The notes below the pieces were generated by a model. The model was not told the origin of the DNA and searched no databases. It saw only the letters and a list, made by a program, of their open reading frames with translations. 64,000 nt of DNA from JAGWBF01 sp963663025 (GTDB taxonomy: Bacteria; Chloroflexota; Dehalococcoidia; Lucifugimonadales; JAGWBF01): assembly GCA_963663025.1 (NCBI GenBank), contig OY760073.1, positions 1-64,000 of the forward strand, read 5' to 3'. Shown in pieces: positions 34,568 to 43,141 of this stretch (positions are counted from its first letter, which is position 1; each line of letters opens with the position of its first letter). Made by a program: the position numbers and the translations under genes.

Positions 34568-35141
34568 TGTAACTACACAACGTCGAGAACGCACTCTCTC
34601 CAGGATAGGGCGCAAGGCCATCCCCATTCCTGCCGGCGTCAAGGTGACCACCGAGTATGGTCAGGTCACGGTCGACGGGCCCAGGGGCACCTTGGTCCAG
34701 CCTCTGCACCCCGATGTGACCGTCCGGGTGGAAGATTCCCAGGTAGTTGTCGAAAGGTACTCGGAGCGCAAGTTCCACCGCTCCCTTCATGGACTCACCC
34801 GCAGCTTGGTGGCAAACGCGGTGACAGGGGTGTCCGAAGGCTTCCAGAAGACCCTCGAGCTGATGGGAGTGGGGTATCGCGCCCAGCAGTCAGGCGATGG
34901 CGTTGTGCTAAACGTCGGGTACAGCCATCCTGTGGAACTCTCCCCCTTAGAGGGGGTCACCATAACCGTCGAAGGCAACAATCGCATCCACGTGAGCGGA
35001 ATGGACAAGCAGAAAGTGGGCGAAGTGGCGTCGAGGATACGCCGGGTACGGCCTCCCAACGCTTACAAGGAGAAAGGGATCAAGTACTCGGATGAGGTGC
35101 TGCGCCTCAAGCCCGGAAAAGCTGCAGCCAGGAAGAAGTAG
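34557..35141 (+). CDS. rplF: 50S ribosomal protein L6
   Basis: L6 lies near the factor-binding site. The 194-residue product has SRIGRKAIPIPAGV from about residue 15, so it is about 14 residues longer at the N-terminus than usual. No ATG, GTG or TTG occurs nearer to that segment. The C-terminal half has RRVRPPNAYKEKGIKYSDE. Its start codon lies inside rpsH. Confidence 0.95.
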   Translation: MSGDVTTQRRERTLSRIGRKAIPIPAGVKVTTEYGQVTVDGPRGTLVQPLHPDVTVRVEDSQVVVERYSERKFHRSLHGLTRSLVANAVTGVSEGFQKTLELMGVGYRAQQSGDGVVLNVGYSHPVELSPLEGVTITVEGNNRIHVSGMDKQKVGEVASRIRRVRPPNAYKEKGIKYSDEVLRLKPGKAAARKK

Positions 35142-35152
35142 AGGACCGGACA

Positions 35153-35521
35153 ATGCCCAGGGATAAAGATGCTCGAAAACTGAGGGTCGTCAGGCACCGG
35201 AGGGTGCGTAACAAGGTGTCGGGCACCTCCCAGCAGCCCCGTTTGTGCGTGTTTCGAAGCTTGAACCACATTTACGCCCAGGTGATTGATGACAGCATCG
35301 GGTTCACCTTGGCTTCCGCTTCCAGCAAGGAGGCGGAGGTGGTCCCTTCCAGCTCCAAGACGGGTAAGTCGGAGCGCTCCAAGCTGGTGGGCACCGCCAT
35401 CGCCCAGAGGGCCAAGTCTAAGGGGATCGATAAGGTAGTCTTCGACCGTGGCGGTTACAAGTACCATGGTCGCGTCAAGATGCTTGCCGAAGCGGCTCGT
35501 GAAGGAGGACTGACCTTCTAA
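35153..35521 (+). CDS. rplR: 50S ribosomal protein L18
   Basis: L18 binds 5S rRNA with L5. The 122-residue product has RHRRVRNKVSGT near the N-terminus and the C-terminal VFDRGGYKYHGRVKMLAEAAREGGL. Its TAA overlaps the rpsE start by one base. Confidence 0.96.
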   Translation: MPRDKDARKLRVVRHRRVRNKVSGTSQQPRLCVFRSLNHIYAQVIDDSIGFTLASASSKEAEVVPSSSKTGKSERSKLVGTAIAQRAKSKGIDKVVFDRGGYKYHGRVKMLAEAAREGGLTF

Positions 35522-36042
35522 TGGTAAGCTTGCTGACCACTCCTACAGAATCGTCATTCGACGTCAACACCTTGGTGCTTAACGAAAGGGTGGTATACAC
35601 CCGCCGGATTGCCAAGGTGGTCAAGGGAGGCAGGCATCTCCGGTTCAACGCCCTCGTGGTCGTCGGTGACGGCGAAGGTGTCGTGGGTGCGGGGCTGGGT
35701 AAGGCCCTGGCTATTCCGGATGCAGTGAGAAAGGGAAATGCCGTCGCGAAGAAAAACCTGATACGGGTCCCGATAAAGGGCAGCACCATTCCCCAGGCAA
35801 CCACCCTGAAGAAGGGTGCCTCTCTGGTGCTGATCAAGCCTGCCCCGCCGGGCACCGGCATTATCGCCGCAGGTGTTGTGAGGGCGGTGCTGGACCTGGC
35901 CGGAGTGAAGGATGTAGTCGCTAAGTCCCTCGGCTCCCGCAACCCCATAAACGTGGTCTATGCTACCTTGGAGGCCTTGAAACAGCTCAAGGACCCGGAA
36001 GAAGAGATCGCCCGACGAAAGGCGCCCCGTTCGACCCGCTAA
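35521..36042 (+). CDS. rpsE: 30S ribosomal protein S5
   Basis: S5 is part of the mRNA entry tunnel. The 173-residue product has GGRHLRFNALVVVGDGEGVVG, the KGSTIPQA segment and the C-terminal GSRNPINVVYATLEAL. It is one base overlapped with rplR. Confidence 0.96.
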   Translation: MVSLLTTPTESSFDVNTLVLNERVVYTRRIAKVVKGGRHLRFNALVVVGDGEGVVGAGLGKALAIPDAVRKGNAVAKKNLIRVPIKGSTIPQATTLKKGASLVLIKPAPPGTGIIAAGVVRAVLDLAGVKDVVAKSLGSRNPINVVYATLEALKQLKDPEEEIARRKAPRSTR

Positions 36043-36065
36043 CCCACCGATGACAGGAACGAATC

Positions 36066-36254
36066 ATGGGAAGTCTTAAGATCACCCTGAAAAGAAGCTA
36101 CGCCGGCTCCACAGAGGCACAAAGGAGGGTCGTCCGCTCCCTCGGGCTGCGGCGTTTGAACCAGACGGTGGTGCACCAGGACAGCCCCACGATCCTTGGC
36201 ATGGTCCGCAAGGTCAGCCACATGCTCCATGTCGAAGAAGGGACCGAGGGGTAG
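36066..36254 (+). CDS. rpmD: 50S ribosomal protein L30
   Basis: This small 62-residue protein has the conserved ITLKRSYAGSTEAQRR and VRSLGLRRLNQTVVH segments. It lies between rpsE and rplO as usual. Confidence 0.94.
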   Translation: MGSLKITLKRSYAGSTEAQRRVVRSLGLRRLNQTVVHQDSPTILGMVRKVSHMLHVEEGTEG

Positions 36255-36280
36255 GACGTGCAAGGAAAGGACGCTTAGCC

Positions 36281-36724
36281 ATGATGGAGCACGATGTAGC
36301 TCCCCCTAAAGGAACTAGAAGAAAAAGAAAGCGCCTTGGACGCGGCGATGCCAGCAGCCACGGCAGCTACAGCGGCAGGGGTATGAAGGGCGCCAAGTCT
36401 CGCTCCGGTCCCGGCCCCCGGCCCGGCTACGAAGGCGGCCAGATGCCCCTCATCAAAGGGCTTCCCATGAGGCGGGGGTTTACAAACATCTTCAAGAAGC
36501 AGTTCTCCCTGGTAAAGCTGGAGAGTTTGAACCGCCTGCCCCAGAACTCGGAAGTGACCCCTGAACTCATGGTGCAGGCGGGGCTCATCAAGAATCTCAG
36601 GCACCCTGTGAAAGTGCTGGGTAACGGCGAGCTCCAGGTGGCCCTGACCGTGTACGCCCAGAGGTTCACCCGTTCCGCGAGGGAAAAGATCGAAGCCTCC
36701 GGAGGCCGGGCAGAGGTGATCTAG
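36281..36724 (+). CDS. rplO: 50S ribosomal protein L15
   Basis: L15 is a late assembly protein of the 50S. The 147-residue product has the RKRKRLGRGDASSHG and GYEGGQMPLIKGLPMRRGF segments and the C-terminal ARE-KIEASGG motif. It is followed by secY after 2 bases. Confidence 0.95.
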   Translation: MMEHDVAPPKGTRRKRKRLGRGDASSHGSYSGRGMKGAKSRSGPGPRPGYEGGQMPLIKGLPMRRGFTNIFKKQFSLVKLESLNRLPQNSEVTPELMVQAGLIKNLRHPVKVLGNGELQVALTVYAQRFTRSAREKIEASGGRAEVI

Positions 36725-36726
36725 AC

Positions 36727-38055
36727 ATGATGACCCGGGAGGCGGAGGGTCCTCCGCGATTATTCAAAGCAGCAATCGATGCCTTCCGCATCCCGGACCT
36801 TCGAGCCAAGATACTCTTCACCCTGGCCATGCTGGTGGTGTTCCGCCTCATGGCACAGGTTCCCCTCCCTGGCATAGACCAAGCCGCCCTCGATCGCCTC
36901 CTTGAGGGCAACACGCTTTTTGGCCTCCTGGACGTGTTCAGCGGCGGTGCTCTTGGCAACATGAGCGTGGCCGCCCTGGGAGTCTTTCCCTACATCACAT
37001 CGTCCATCGTCATCCAGTTCCTGACCCCTGTCATACCGCCGCTTCAGCGACTCTCCCGGGAAGGAGAGTCGGGAAGGCAGCGGATCAACCGCATCGTTCA
37101 CTTTATGACCGTGCCCATTGCGCTGGCCCAGGGCTTCGGGCAGCTCCAGCTCATACAGCAGGCTGGGGTTATCGACAACGTTTGGTCCGGGCCCGGCACC
37201 AGCGGCGACCCCCTGGCCACTGTTGCTATGTTGGCATCTCTGGTGGGCGGGACCATGTTCCTTGTGTGGCTGGGCGAGCTCATCACCGAGAGGGGGATAG
37301 GCAACGGAATATCGCTGATTATCTTCAGCGGTATCGTCGCCGGCTTTCCGGGCCTGATACAGCAGTTTGGCGACCAGACCAATGCCCTCGGAATGCTCTG
37401 GCTGCTGATTTTCGGCTTCGCCATCATTGCACTGATCGTGGTCTTCAACGAAGGCCATCGCCGCATCCCGGTGCAGTACGGACGGAGCATCTTCCGGGGC
37501 GGTAGGATGTACCGGCAATCGGGGGCTACCTACCTTCCCATACGGGTGAACTCGGCCGGTATGATCCCTCTGATCTTCGCATCCTCCCTGGTGATTCTGC
37601 CCGGCACCGTCGCCAACTTCGTTGGTGTGAGAGGTGATTGGATAGGGTCGGTAGCTGACTTCTTCGTGGGGCTGTTCGATCCCACAAATGTCGTGTACTG
37701 GATCTTATTTGCCCTGCTGACCATCGCCTTCGCCTTCTTCTACACGCTGATAGTGTTCCAGCAGCAGAACTTGGCCGAAAACCTGCAGCGAAACGGGGGA
37801 TTCGTCCCCGGCATCCGGCCGGGGCAGCCCACCCAGGACTACCTGAACCGGGTGATCTTGCGCATCACCTGGGGTGGAGCAATCTTCCTTGGGTTCATCG
37901 CATTCGTGCCATATCTGGCCTCTCTTCTGACAGATATCCAGGCCCTGATACTGCCCAGCATCAGCCTGCTGATCGTCGTGGGAGTGGGCCTGGATACCCT
38001 GCGCCAGCTGGAGGCCCAGCTCCTGATGCGAAACTACGAAGGATTCCTGAGATAG
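36727..38055 (+). CDS. secY: Preprotein translocase subunit SecY
   Basis: SecY forms the protein-conducting channel. The 442-residue product has about ten transmembrane segments, the plug-region VFSGGALGNMSVAALGVFPYITSSI-like sequence, the GNGISLIIF motif and the RRIPVQYG cytoplasmic loop. A second in-frame ATG immediately follows the first. Position between rplO and adk is the classic spc operon end. Confidence 0.97.
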   Translation: MMTREAEGPPRLFKAAIDAFRIPDLRAKILFTLAMLVVFRLMAQVPLPGIDQAALDRLLEGNTLFGLLDVFSGGALGNMSVAALGVFPYITSSIVIQFLTPVIPPLQRLSREGESGRQRINRIVHFMTVPIALAQGFGQLQLIQQAGVIDNVWSGPGTSGDPLATVAMLASLVGGTMFLVWLGELITERGIGNGISLIIFSGIVAGFPGLIQQFGDQTNALGMLWLLIFGFAIIALIVVFNEGHRRIPVQYGRSIFRGGRMYRQSGATYLPIRVNSAGMIPLIFASSLVILPGTVANFVGVRGDWIGSVADFFVGLFDPTNVVYWILFALLTIAFAFFYTLIVFQQQNLAENLQRNGGFVPGIRPGQPTQDYLNRVILRITWGGAIFLGFIAFVPYLASLLTDIQALILPSISLLIVVGVGLDTLRQLEAQLLMRNYEGFLR

Positions 38056-38065
38056 AGGCTTTCCG

Positions 38066-38740
38066 GTGAGTAGCAGCCCATCGAAAGGCAGAAGCCGCAT
38101 CATACTCCTGGGCCCCCCGGGGGCGGGCAAAGGTACCCAGGCGGAGATGCTGTCCCGTGAGATTGGGGTGCCATACATATCCTCCGGGAACCTGATGAGA
38201 CACCACCAGGAAGAGGAAAGTCCCCTGGGTCGCAAGATAACGGGCTATCTAAACCAGGGGCTTCTGGTGCCCGATGACATAGCGGTGGAAATGGTTCTCA
38301 AGGAGGTATTGCCACCCAGGAATGAGGGCGGGTTCATCCTGGACGGATTTCCCAGGAACATCCACCAGGCGGAGGTGCTGGACGAGTCCCTATCTCGCCA
38401 AGGTGCGGGCATCGACCAGGTTGTCCTCATCAAGATAGACGATGTCGAGGAGCTGGTGCGCCGGTTGGGCGGGCGGGTGGTCTGCCGCAAATGCCAGGCC
38501 CCCTACAACCTCAACGGGGCAGCTTCCGGCGCAGAGGGAGTCTGCCAGCTGTGCGGGGGCGAGCTTTACACCAGGCAGGATGATGTCCCGGAAACTACGA
38601 AGGTGCGCATCAAGGTGTACGAGATGCAGACCCAGCCCTTGATCGAATACTACAACCGGACAGGCAAGCTGGTGGAGATACAGGGTAGAGGCAGCGTGGA
38701 TGATGTTAGCAGGAGGTTGGTGGAAAGCGTTCGGGCTTAG
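38066..38740 (+). CDS. adk: Adenylate kinase with zinc-binding lid
   Basis: Adk interconverts AMP, ADP and ATP. The 224-residue product has the P-loop GPPGAGKGT (16-24), the DGFPRN motif and a long lid with C140, C143, C160 and C163, which should bind zinc as in Gram-positive enzymes. The start is GTG 10 bases after secY. Confidence 0.96.
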   Translation: MSSSPSKGRSRIILLGPPGAGKGTQAEMLSREIGVPYISSGNLMRHHQEEESPLGRKITGYLNQGLLVPDDIAVEMVLKEVLPPRNEGGFILDGFPRNIHQAEVLDESLSRQGAGIDQVVLIKIDDVEELVRRLGGRVVCRKCQAPYNLNGAASGAEGVCQLCGGELYTRQDDVPETTKVRIKVYEMQTQPLIEYYNRTGKLVEIQGRGSVDDVSRRLVESVRA

Positions 38741-38863
38741 AATATCCGGGGATGGCCCCTCTTCCAAAATGTAGGCGATTGTCGTAAAATATACGTTTGT
38801 CCGGTCATACGGTTTCGAATTCCCTTCGACAAACGCCATACGGCCCGTACCACACGTAATAGA
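38741..38863. other. Gap between adk and map with possible promoter
   Basis: This AT-rich gap contains TAAAAT (38785-38790) and overlapping TATACG. A TTCCAA 17 bases upstream is a poor -35. An internal promoter for map and the alpha block is possible but weakly supported. Confidence 0.3.
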
Positions 38864-39673
38864 ATGACGAACTCAAAGAAAATAACGACGGCATCCAACT
38901 CTCCGTCCTCCTACTCCGGCGGGATAACGATAAAGTCCGCTCAGGAGATGGAGTCCATGAGGGCCGCCGGCAAGGTTGTGGCATCGACTCTGACCCTGCT
39001 GCGGGACTCGGTGAAGCCGGGCGTAACGACCCGGGAACTGGATTCCATCGCAGAACGCAATATCAGGAAAATGGGCGCAGTTCCCGCCTTCAAGGGTTAC
39101 CGGGGATTCCCGGGCTCCATATGCTCCTCCATAAACCAACAGATTGTGCACGGCATCCCCGGTGATGAGGCGCTCCATGAGGGCGACCTGATCAAGATGG
39201 ATGTGGGAGCAGTATACGAAGGTTTCATAGGGGACGCAGCCATTACCGTAGGCGTGGGGGCCATATCGGAAGAGGCCAAGGAGCTTATCGACGTTACCCG
39301 GCGCTCCCTGGAAGCCGGAATAGCGGCTGCCACCCACGGCGCCCGCACCGGTGACATAGGAGCCGCCATTGAAGGGTACGCTGCCGAGCGTGGCAGCTAC
39401 GGCGTAGTGCGGGAATACGTAGGTCATGGAGTGGGCAGGTTCCTGCACGAGGATCCTCAAATACCCAATTATGGGCCTGGAGGAAGGGGACCGATGCTCC
39501 GGAAGGGGATGTGCATCGCCATAGAGCCGATGGTGAACCTTGGCGATTGGCGCACCCGACTCCTGGAAGACCAGTGGACCGTCGTTACCTTTGACGGGAG
39601 CCTGTCGGCCCACTTCGAACACACCATCGCGATCACCGATGGAGAAGCAGAGGTGCTTACCAGGGAGAGCTAG
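38864..39673 (+). CDS. map: Methionine aminopeptidase, type I
   Basis: MetAP removes initiator methionine from nascent proteins. The 269-residue product has all five metal ligands: D113, D124, H188, E221 and E252, with the GHGVGRFLHEDPQIPNYG segment typical of type I. About 20 serine- and threonine-rich N-terminal residues precede the fold. It follows adk as in many spc operons. Confidence 0.96.
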   Translation: MTNSKKITTASNSPSSYSGGITIKSAQEMESMRAAGKVVASTLTLLRDSVKPGVTTRELDSIAERNIRKMGAVPAFKGYRGFPGSICSSINQQIVHGIPGDEALHEGDLIKMDVGAVYEGFIGDAAITVGVGAISEEAKELIDVTRRSLEAGIAAATHGARTGDIGAAIEGYAAERGSYGVVREYVGHGVGRFLHEDPQIPNYGPGGRGPMLRKGMCIAIEPMVNLGDWRTRLLEDQWTVVTFDGSLSAHFEHTIAITDGEAEVLTRES

Positions 39674-39718
39674 TCTTGACCCGCTACGGGTGAGACGCAA
39701 GTAACGCCCAGAGGAGCC

Positions 39719-39937
39719 ATGGCCAAGAAAGAAGCGATAGAAGTCGAGGCGACGGTGACGGAAGCCCTGCCCAACGGCATGTTCCGGGTCGAGTTGCCCA
39801 ACGACCATAAGGTGCTGGCCCACGTGTCGGGCAAGATACGCCTTCACTTCATTCGAGTGCTCCCGGGCGACCGGGTGCTGGTGGAGCTTTCTCCATACGA
39901 CCTGAACAGAGGGCGAATTACCTATCGCTTCAAATAG
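39719..39937 (+). CDS. infA: Translation initiation factor IF-1
   Basis: IF-1 is a 72-residue OB-fold protein that blocks the A site during initiation. It has the conserved LPNGMFRVEL, ISGKIR-like (VSGKIRLHFIRVLPGD) and SPYDLNRGRITYR segments. AGAGGAG lies just before the ATG. Confidence 0.96.
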   Translation: MAKKEAIEVEATVTEALPNGMFRVELPNDHKVLAHVSGKIRLHFIRVLPGDRVLVELSPYDLNRGRITYRFK

Positions 39938-39945
39938 GTGAGGCA

Positions 39946-40059
39946 ATGAAAGTAAGAGCTTCAGTAAAGCCCCGGTGCGATCGGTGCCGGATCATAAAGC
40001 GCAAAGGTACGGTACGGATCATCTGCCCCAATCCTCGGCATGCCCAGAGGCAGGGCTGA
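39946..40059 (+). CDS. rpmJ: 50S ribosomal protein L36
   Basis: This 37-residue protein opens MKVRASVKPRCDRC and carries the zinc ligands C11, C14, C27 and H32, the C+ form. It sits between infA and rpsM as usual, with a short gap on each side. Confidence 0.95.
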   Translation: MKVRASVKPRCDRCRIIKRKGTVRIICPNPRHAQRQG

Positions 40060-40075
40060 TCCAGGGAGGGATGCT

Positions 40076-40468
40076 ATGGTACGAGTAGCTGGCGTCGATA
40101 TACCTGACAACAAACGGGCCGATGCAGCCCTGCGCCACATATACGGCGTGGGGCCCACCTTTGCAGTGGAGATCCTGGACAAGGCGGAGGTCATCGGCAC
40201 CCCAAGGCCCAGGATGTCTGAGCTTTCCGAGACCCAGATAAACCGCATACGAGAGATCGTAGACCAGGACTACAAGGTTGAAGGGGACCTTCGCCGGGAA
40301 GTCAACGGCAACATCAGGAGACTGATCGAGATAGGTTCCTTCCGAGGACTGCGCCATCGCCGCGGGCTGCCCCTCCGGGGACAGCGCACCCGCACCAACG
40401 CCCGGACGCGTAAGGGACCCAGGCGGACTGTGGCCGGACGTGGACGTCGCACAGGCGGGAAGAAGTAA
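40076..40468 (+). CDS. rpsM: 30S ribosomal protein S13
   Basis: S13 contacts the 50S through bridge B1. I chose the ATG at 40076 with AGGGAGG 6 bases upstream, giving 130 residues with VRVAGVDIPDNKRADAAL and the C-terminal RTRTNARTRKGPRRTV. The longer frame from 40040 starts within rpmJ and was rejected. Confidence 0.96.
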   Translation: MVRVAGVDIPDNKRADAALRHIYGVGPTFAVEILDKAEVIGTPRPRMSELSETQINRIREIVDQDYKVEGDLRREVNGNIRRLIEIGSFRGLRHRRGLPLRGQRTRTNARTRKGPRRTVAGRGRRTGGKK

Positions 40469-40477
40469 AGGAGGCTA

Positions 40478-40861
40478 ATGCCTAGACCAAGAAGTCGGCG
40501 TCGTGAACGAAAGAACGTTCCCAGGGGTCGGGCCTACATCCATTCCACCTTCAACAACACCCTCGTGACCATAACCGACCCTCAGGGTGCTGTGATCGGC
40601 GCAGCCAGCTCCGGCACCGTGGGCTTTAAGGGCTCCCGCAAAGGGACCGCATTTGCGGCCCAGAGGGCGGCCGAGCAGGCCGCTCGGCGTGGCATGGACC
40701 AGGGCCTTCGTCAAGTGGAAGTGTTCATCAACGGCCCGGGTGCAGGAAGGGAAGCAGCGATACGTTCCCTTCAAGCGGTTGGACTGGTCATCACCAGCAT
40801 CAGGGATGTTACCCACATCCCCCACAATGGCTGCCGTCCTCCCAAAAGGCGCAGGGTGTAG
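40478..40861 (+). CDS. rpsK: 30S ribosomal protein S11
   Basis: S11 lies in the 30S platform. The 127-residue product has YIHSTFNNTLVTITDPQG and the C-terminal DVTHIPHNGCRPPKRRRV. AGGAGG precedes the ATG. Confidence 0.97.
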   Translation: MPRPRSRRRERKNVPRGRAYIHSTFNNTLVTITDPQGAVIGAASSGTVGFKGSRKGTAFAAQRAAEQAARRGMDQGLRQVEVFINGPGAGREAAIRSLQAVGLVITSIRDVTHIPHNGCRPPKRRRV

Positions 40862-40870
40862 GAGGAGCCG

Positions 40871-41497
40871 ATGGCACGCTATACAGGACCTGCATGCAGG
40901 CTTTGCCGCAGAGTTGGAGAGAAGCTCTTCCTGAAGGGTGAGCGGTGTTACACGCCTCGCTGCGCTATCGAAAAGAGGCGCACCACTCCGGGGGACCACT
41001 CGGGGCGAAGGCGCAGGGTTTCCGACCGAGGGCTGCAGCTTAAGGAAAAGCAAAAGGCTCGCTACATGCACGGCGTGATGGAAAAGCAGTTCAGGCGCTA
41101 CATGAGCATGGCCTTCAAGAAGCCGGGTGTTACAGGTCAATACCTGCTGGAGTTGCTGGAACGCCGGCTGGACAACACTGTGTACCGGCTGGGCTTCGCC
41201 GAATCCCGGAGGCAGGCCCGTCAGCTGGTGCTTCATGGTCACTTCACCGTCAACGGCCGAAAGACCAACATCCCCTCCTACTTGGTGCGGACGGGAGATG
41301 TTATAGCCTGGATTGAGACCCGCAAGGAAAAGGACTTCTACAAGGCCCTCGTAAGCGGTATACCCAAGAGGCCGGTGCCCAGCTGGCTGACTCTCGACAT
41401 CGATGCGATGACGGGCACGGTGATCAGCCAGCCCGCCGAAGAGGACCTGGAGTCGGGCATCGATACCCGTCTCATCGTAGAGTATTACTCGAGGTAG
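40871..41497 (+). CDS. rpsD: 30S ribosomal protein S4, zinc form
   Basis: S4 is a primary 16S-binding protein. The 208-residue product has a zinc site C9, C12, C26 and C31 (C+ form), then the S4 RNA-binding fold with RRLDNTVYRLGFAESRRQARQLV and HGHFTVNGRK. AGGAGGAG precedes the ATG. Confidence 0.97.
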   Translation: MARYTGPACRLCRRVGEKLFLKGERCYTPRCAIEKRRTTPGDHSGRRRRVSDRGLQLKEKQKARYMHGVMEKQFRRYMSMAFKKPGVTGQYLLELLERRLDNTVYRLGFAESRRQARQLVLHGHFTVNGRKTNIPSYLVRTGDVIAWIETRKEKDFYKALVSGIPKRPVPSWLTLDIDAMTGTVISQPAEEDLESGIDTRLIVEYYSR

Positions 41498-41505
41498 TAT
41501 TAGCA

Positions 41506-42723
41506 ATGCTGGAAACCTCACTCCTTTCTAAGGGAGTCACCCCCCACAGTCCCGAGTCCATCTCCCCGGAGATCAAGGTGCTGGAGACGGGGGACAGGTA
41601 CGGAAAGTTCGCCATCGAGCCGCTGGAGCGGGGTTACGGGATAACCATCGGCAACCCCATTCGCCGTATCCTGCTCAGCTCGGTCGAAGGCGCGGCCGTT
41701 ACATGGGTCAAGATTGACGGCGTCCTCCATGAGTACTCCACCATCCCCAACGTCAAGGAAGGGGTGATGGAATTCCTGGTGAACGTCAAGGGGATACGAA
41801 TTCGTTCACGGGCGTCCCGTCCGGGCAAGATGCGACTGGACATACGGGGTGAAGGCAGGGTGTGCGCCGGGGACATCGCAACTTCTGCGGACTTCGAGGT
41901 GGTCAACCCGGAGTTGCACCTGGCAACGCTGGACTCGGACGATGCAACCCTGGTCGTCGAGTTCAACGTCGAGCCGGGCAAGGGCTATCAGCCGGTGCCC
42001 CAGGGCGATGCGATGCTGGGCCCCATGGTGGGCGTATTGCCGGTGGATGCGATCTTCAGCCCCGTGCGCAAGGTCAACTACGCAGTGGAGCGCACCCGCG
42101 TGGGGCAGGTAACCGACTACGAACGCTTGGTGCTGGAGGTCTGGACCGATGGCACCATCACCCCCGCCGAAGCCATAAGGGCATCGTCGGATATCCTGGT
42201 CAAGCACTTCTTCGCCTTTGCCAACGTTGGGAAGGAGAGGGAAGCAGGTCCCGAAAGGCCGACGGGGATGGTCTCCCCCGAGGTTTACCAGACTCCCATT
42301 GAAAAGCTCCAGCTTTCTCCCAGGACCCTCAACTGCCTGAAGAGGGCCCACATAACCCGGGTGGGACAGGTGCTGGAGATGACCAACGAAGAGCTTCTCA
42401 AGATCAGGAACTTCGGAGAGAAGTCCCTCGGTGAGCTACTTAGCAGATTGAAGGAAGATGGAATGCTCCTCGGCTACTCCGCTTCCGACGGTGAGTCCGC
42501 CGACGGTGGAGATACAGACATTACTGGGACTTTCGTAAGTGAAGATGACTCCCTCGCCACCGATGAGGATGAGGTCTTCTGGGACAACATGGAGGAGGAA
42601 GAGGAGCATCCCGTTGCGAGAGCGCCAAGGGCGAGAAGGCGTGTCTATAGCGAGGACGACAACCCCGATGACGACGACGATGATGACGACGACTTCGACG
42701 ACGATGATGACGACGAAGAATAG
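41506..42723 (+). CDS. rpoA: RNA polymerase alpha subunit with acidic tail
   Basis: Alpha assembles RNA polymerase and contacts activators. Residues about 25-240 form the N-terminal dimerisation domain (GNPIRRILLSSVEGAAVTWV region), and about 265-318 the C-terminal DNA-binding domain (SPRTLNCLKRA, NEELLKIRNFGEKSL). Beyond residue about 320 is an 85-residue tail absent from most alphas. It is acidic throughout, interrupted by a short basic RAPRARRR stretch, and ends in a run dominated by aspartate. Total length is 405 versus a usual 310-340. The frame is open and followed by rplQ after 8 bases. Confidence 0.96.
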   Translation: MLETSLLSKGVTPHSPESISPEIKVLETGDRYGKFAIEPLERGYGITIGNPIRRILLSSVEGAAVTWVKIDGVLHEYSTIPNVKEGVMEFLVNVKGIRIRSRASRPGKMRLDIRGEGRVCAGDIATSADFEVVNPELHLATLDSDDATLVVEFNVEPGKGYQPVPQGDAMLGPMVGVLPVDAIFSPVRKVNYAVERTRVGQVTDYERLVLEVWTDGTITPAEAIRASSDILVKHFFAFANVGKEREAGPERPTGMVSPEVYQTPIEKLQLSPRTLNCLKRAHITRVGQVLEMTNEELLKIRNFGEKSLGELLSRLKEDGMLLGYSASDGESADGGDTDITGTFVSEDDSLATDEDEVFWDNMEEEEEHPVARAPRARRRVYSEDDNPDDDDDDDDDFDDDDDDEE

Positions 42724-42731
42724 GAACTACC

Positions 42732-43085
42732 ATGGTTAGACATCGCGTAGCTGGGAAGAAACTAGGCAGACCCAAGGACCAGAGAATAGCTCTGCTCCGG
42801 AACCTGGCGGCGGACGTAATCCGTCACGAACGGGTCACCACGACGGAGCCCAAGGCTGTGGAAGCCCAGCGCTTGGTGGAGAAGCTCATCACCCACGGCA
42901 AGGACGGGTCATTGCATCACCGGCGTCTGGCCCTCTCCCAGGTGCCGAATCTCCTGGTGGTCAGAAAGGTCTTCGACGATCTGGCCACCCGATATGCCGA
43001 CCGGCCTGGAGGCTACACGCGCCTTATCAAGCTGGGACCACGAAAAGGGGATGCGGCACCCATGGCTGTCCTGGAGCTTGTGTAG
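42732..43085 (+). CDS. rplQ: 50S ribosomal protein L17
   Basis: L17 lies near the tunnel exit. The 117-residue product has MVRHRVAGKKLGRPKDQRIALLRNLA and the C-terminal GGYTRLIKLGPRKGDAAPMAVLELV. It ends the alpha block proper. Confidence 0.96.
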   Translation: MVRHRVAGKKLGRPKDQRIALLRNLAADVIRHERVTTTEPKAVEAQRLVEKLITHGKDGSLHHRRLALSQVPNLLVVRKVFDDLATRYADRPGGYTRLIKLGPRKGDAAPMAVLELV

Positions 43086-43141
43086 GGTCCAGGTCCCCTT
43101 ACCAAGACCGTGCGAGGGGATGGAGATTCCCCAATGGTCAA

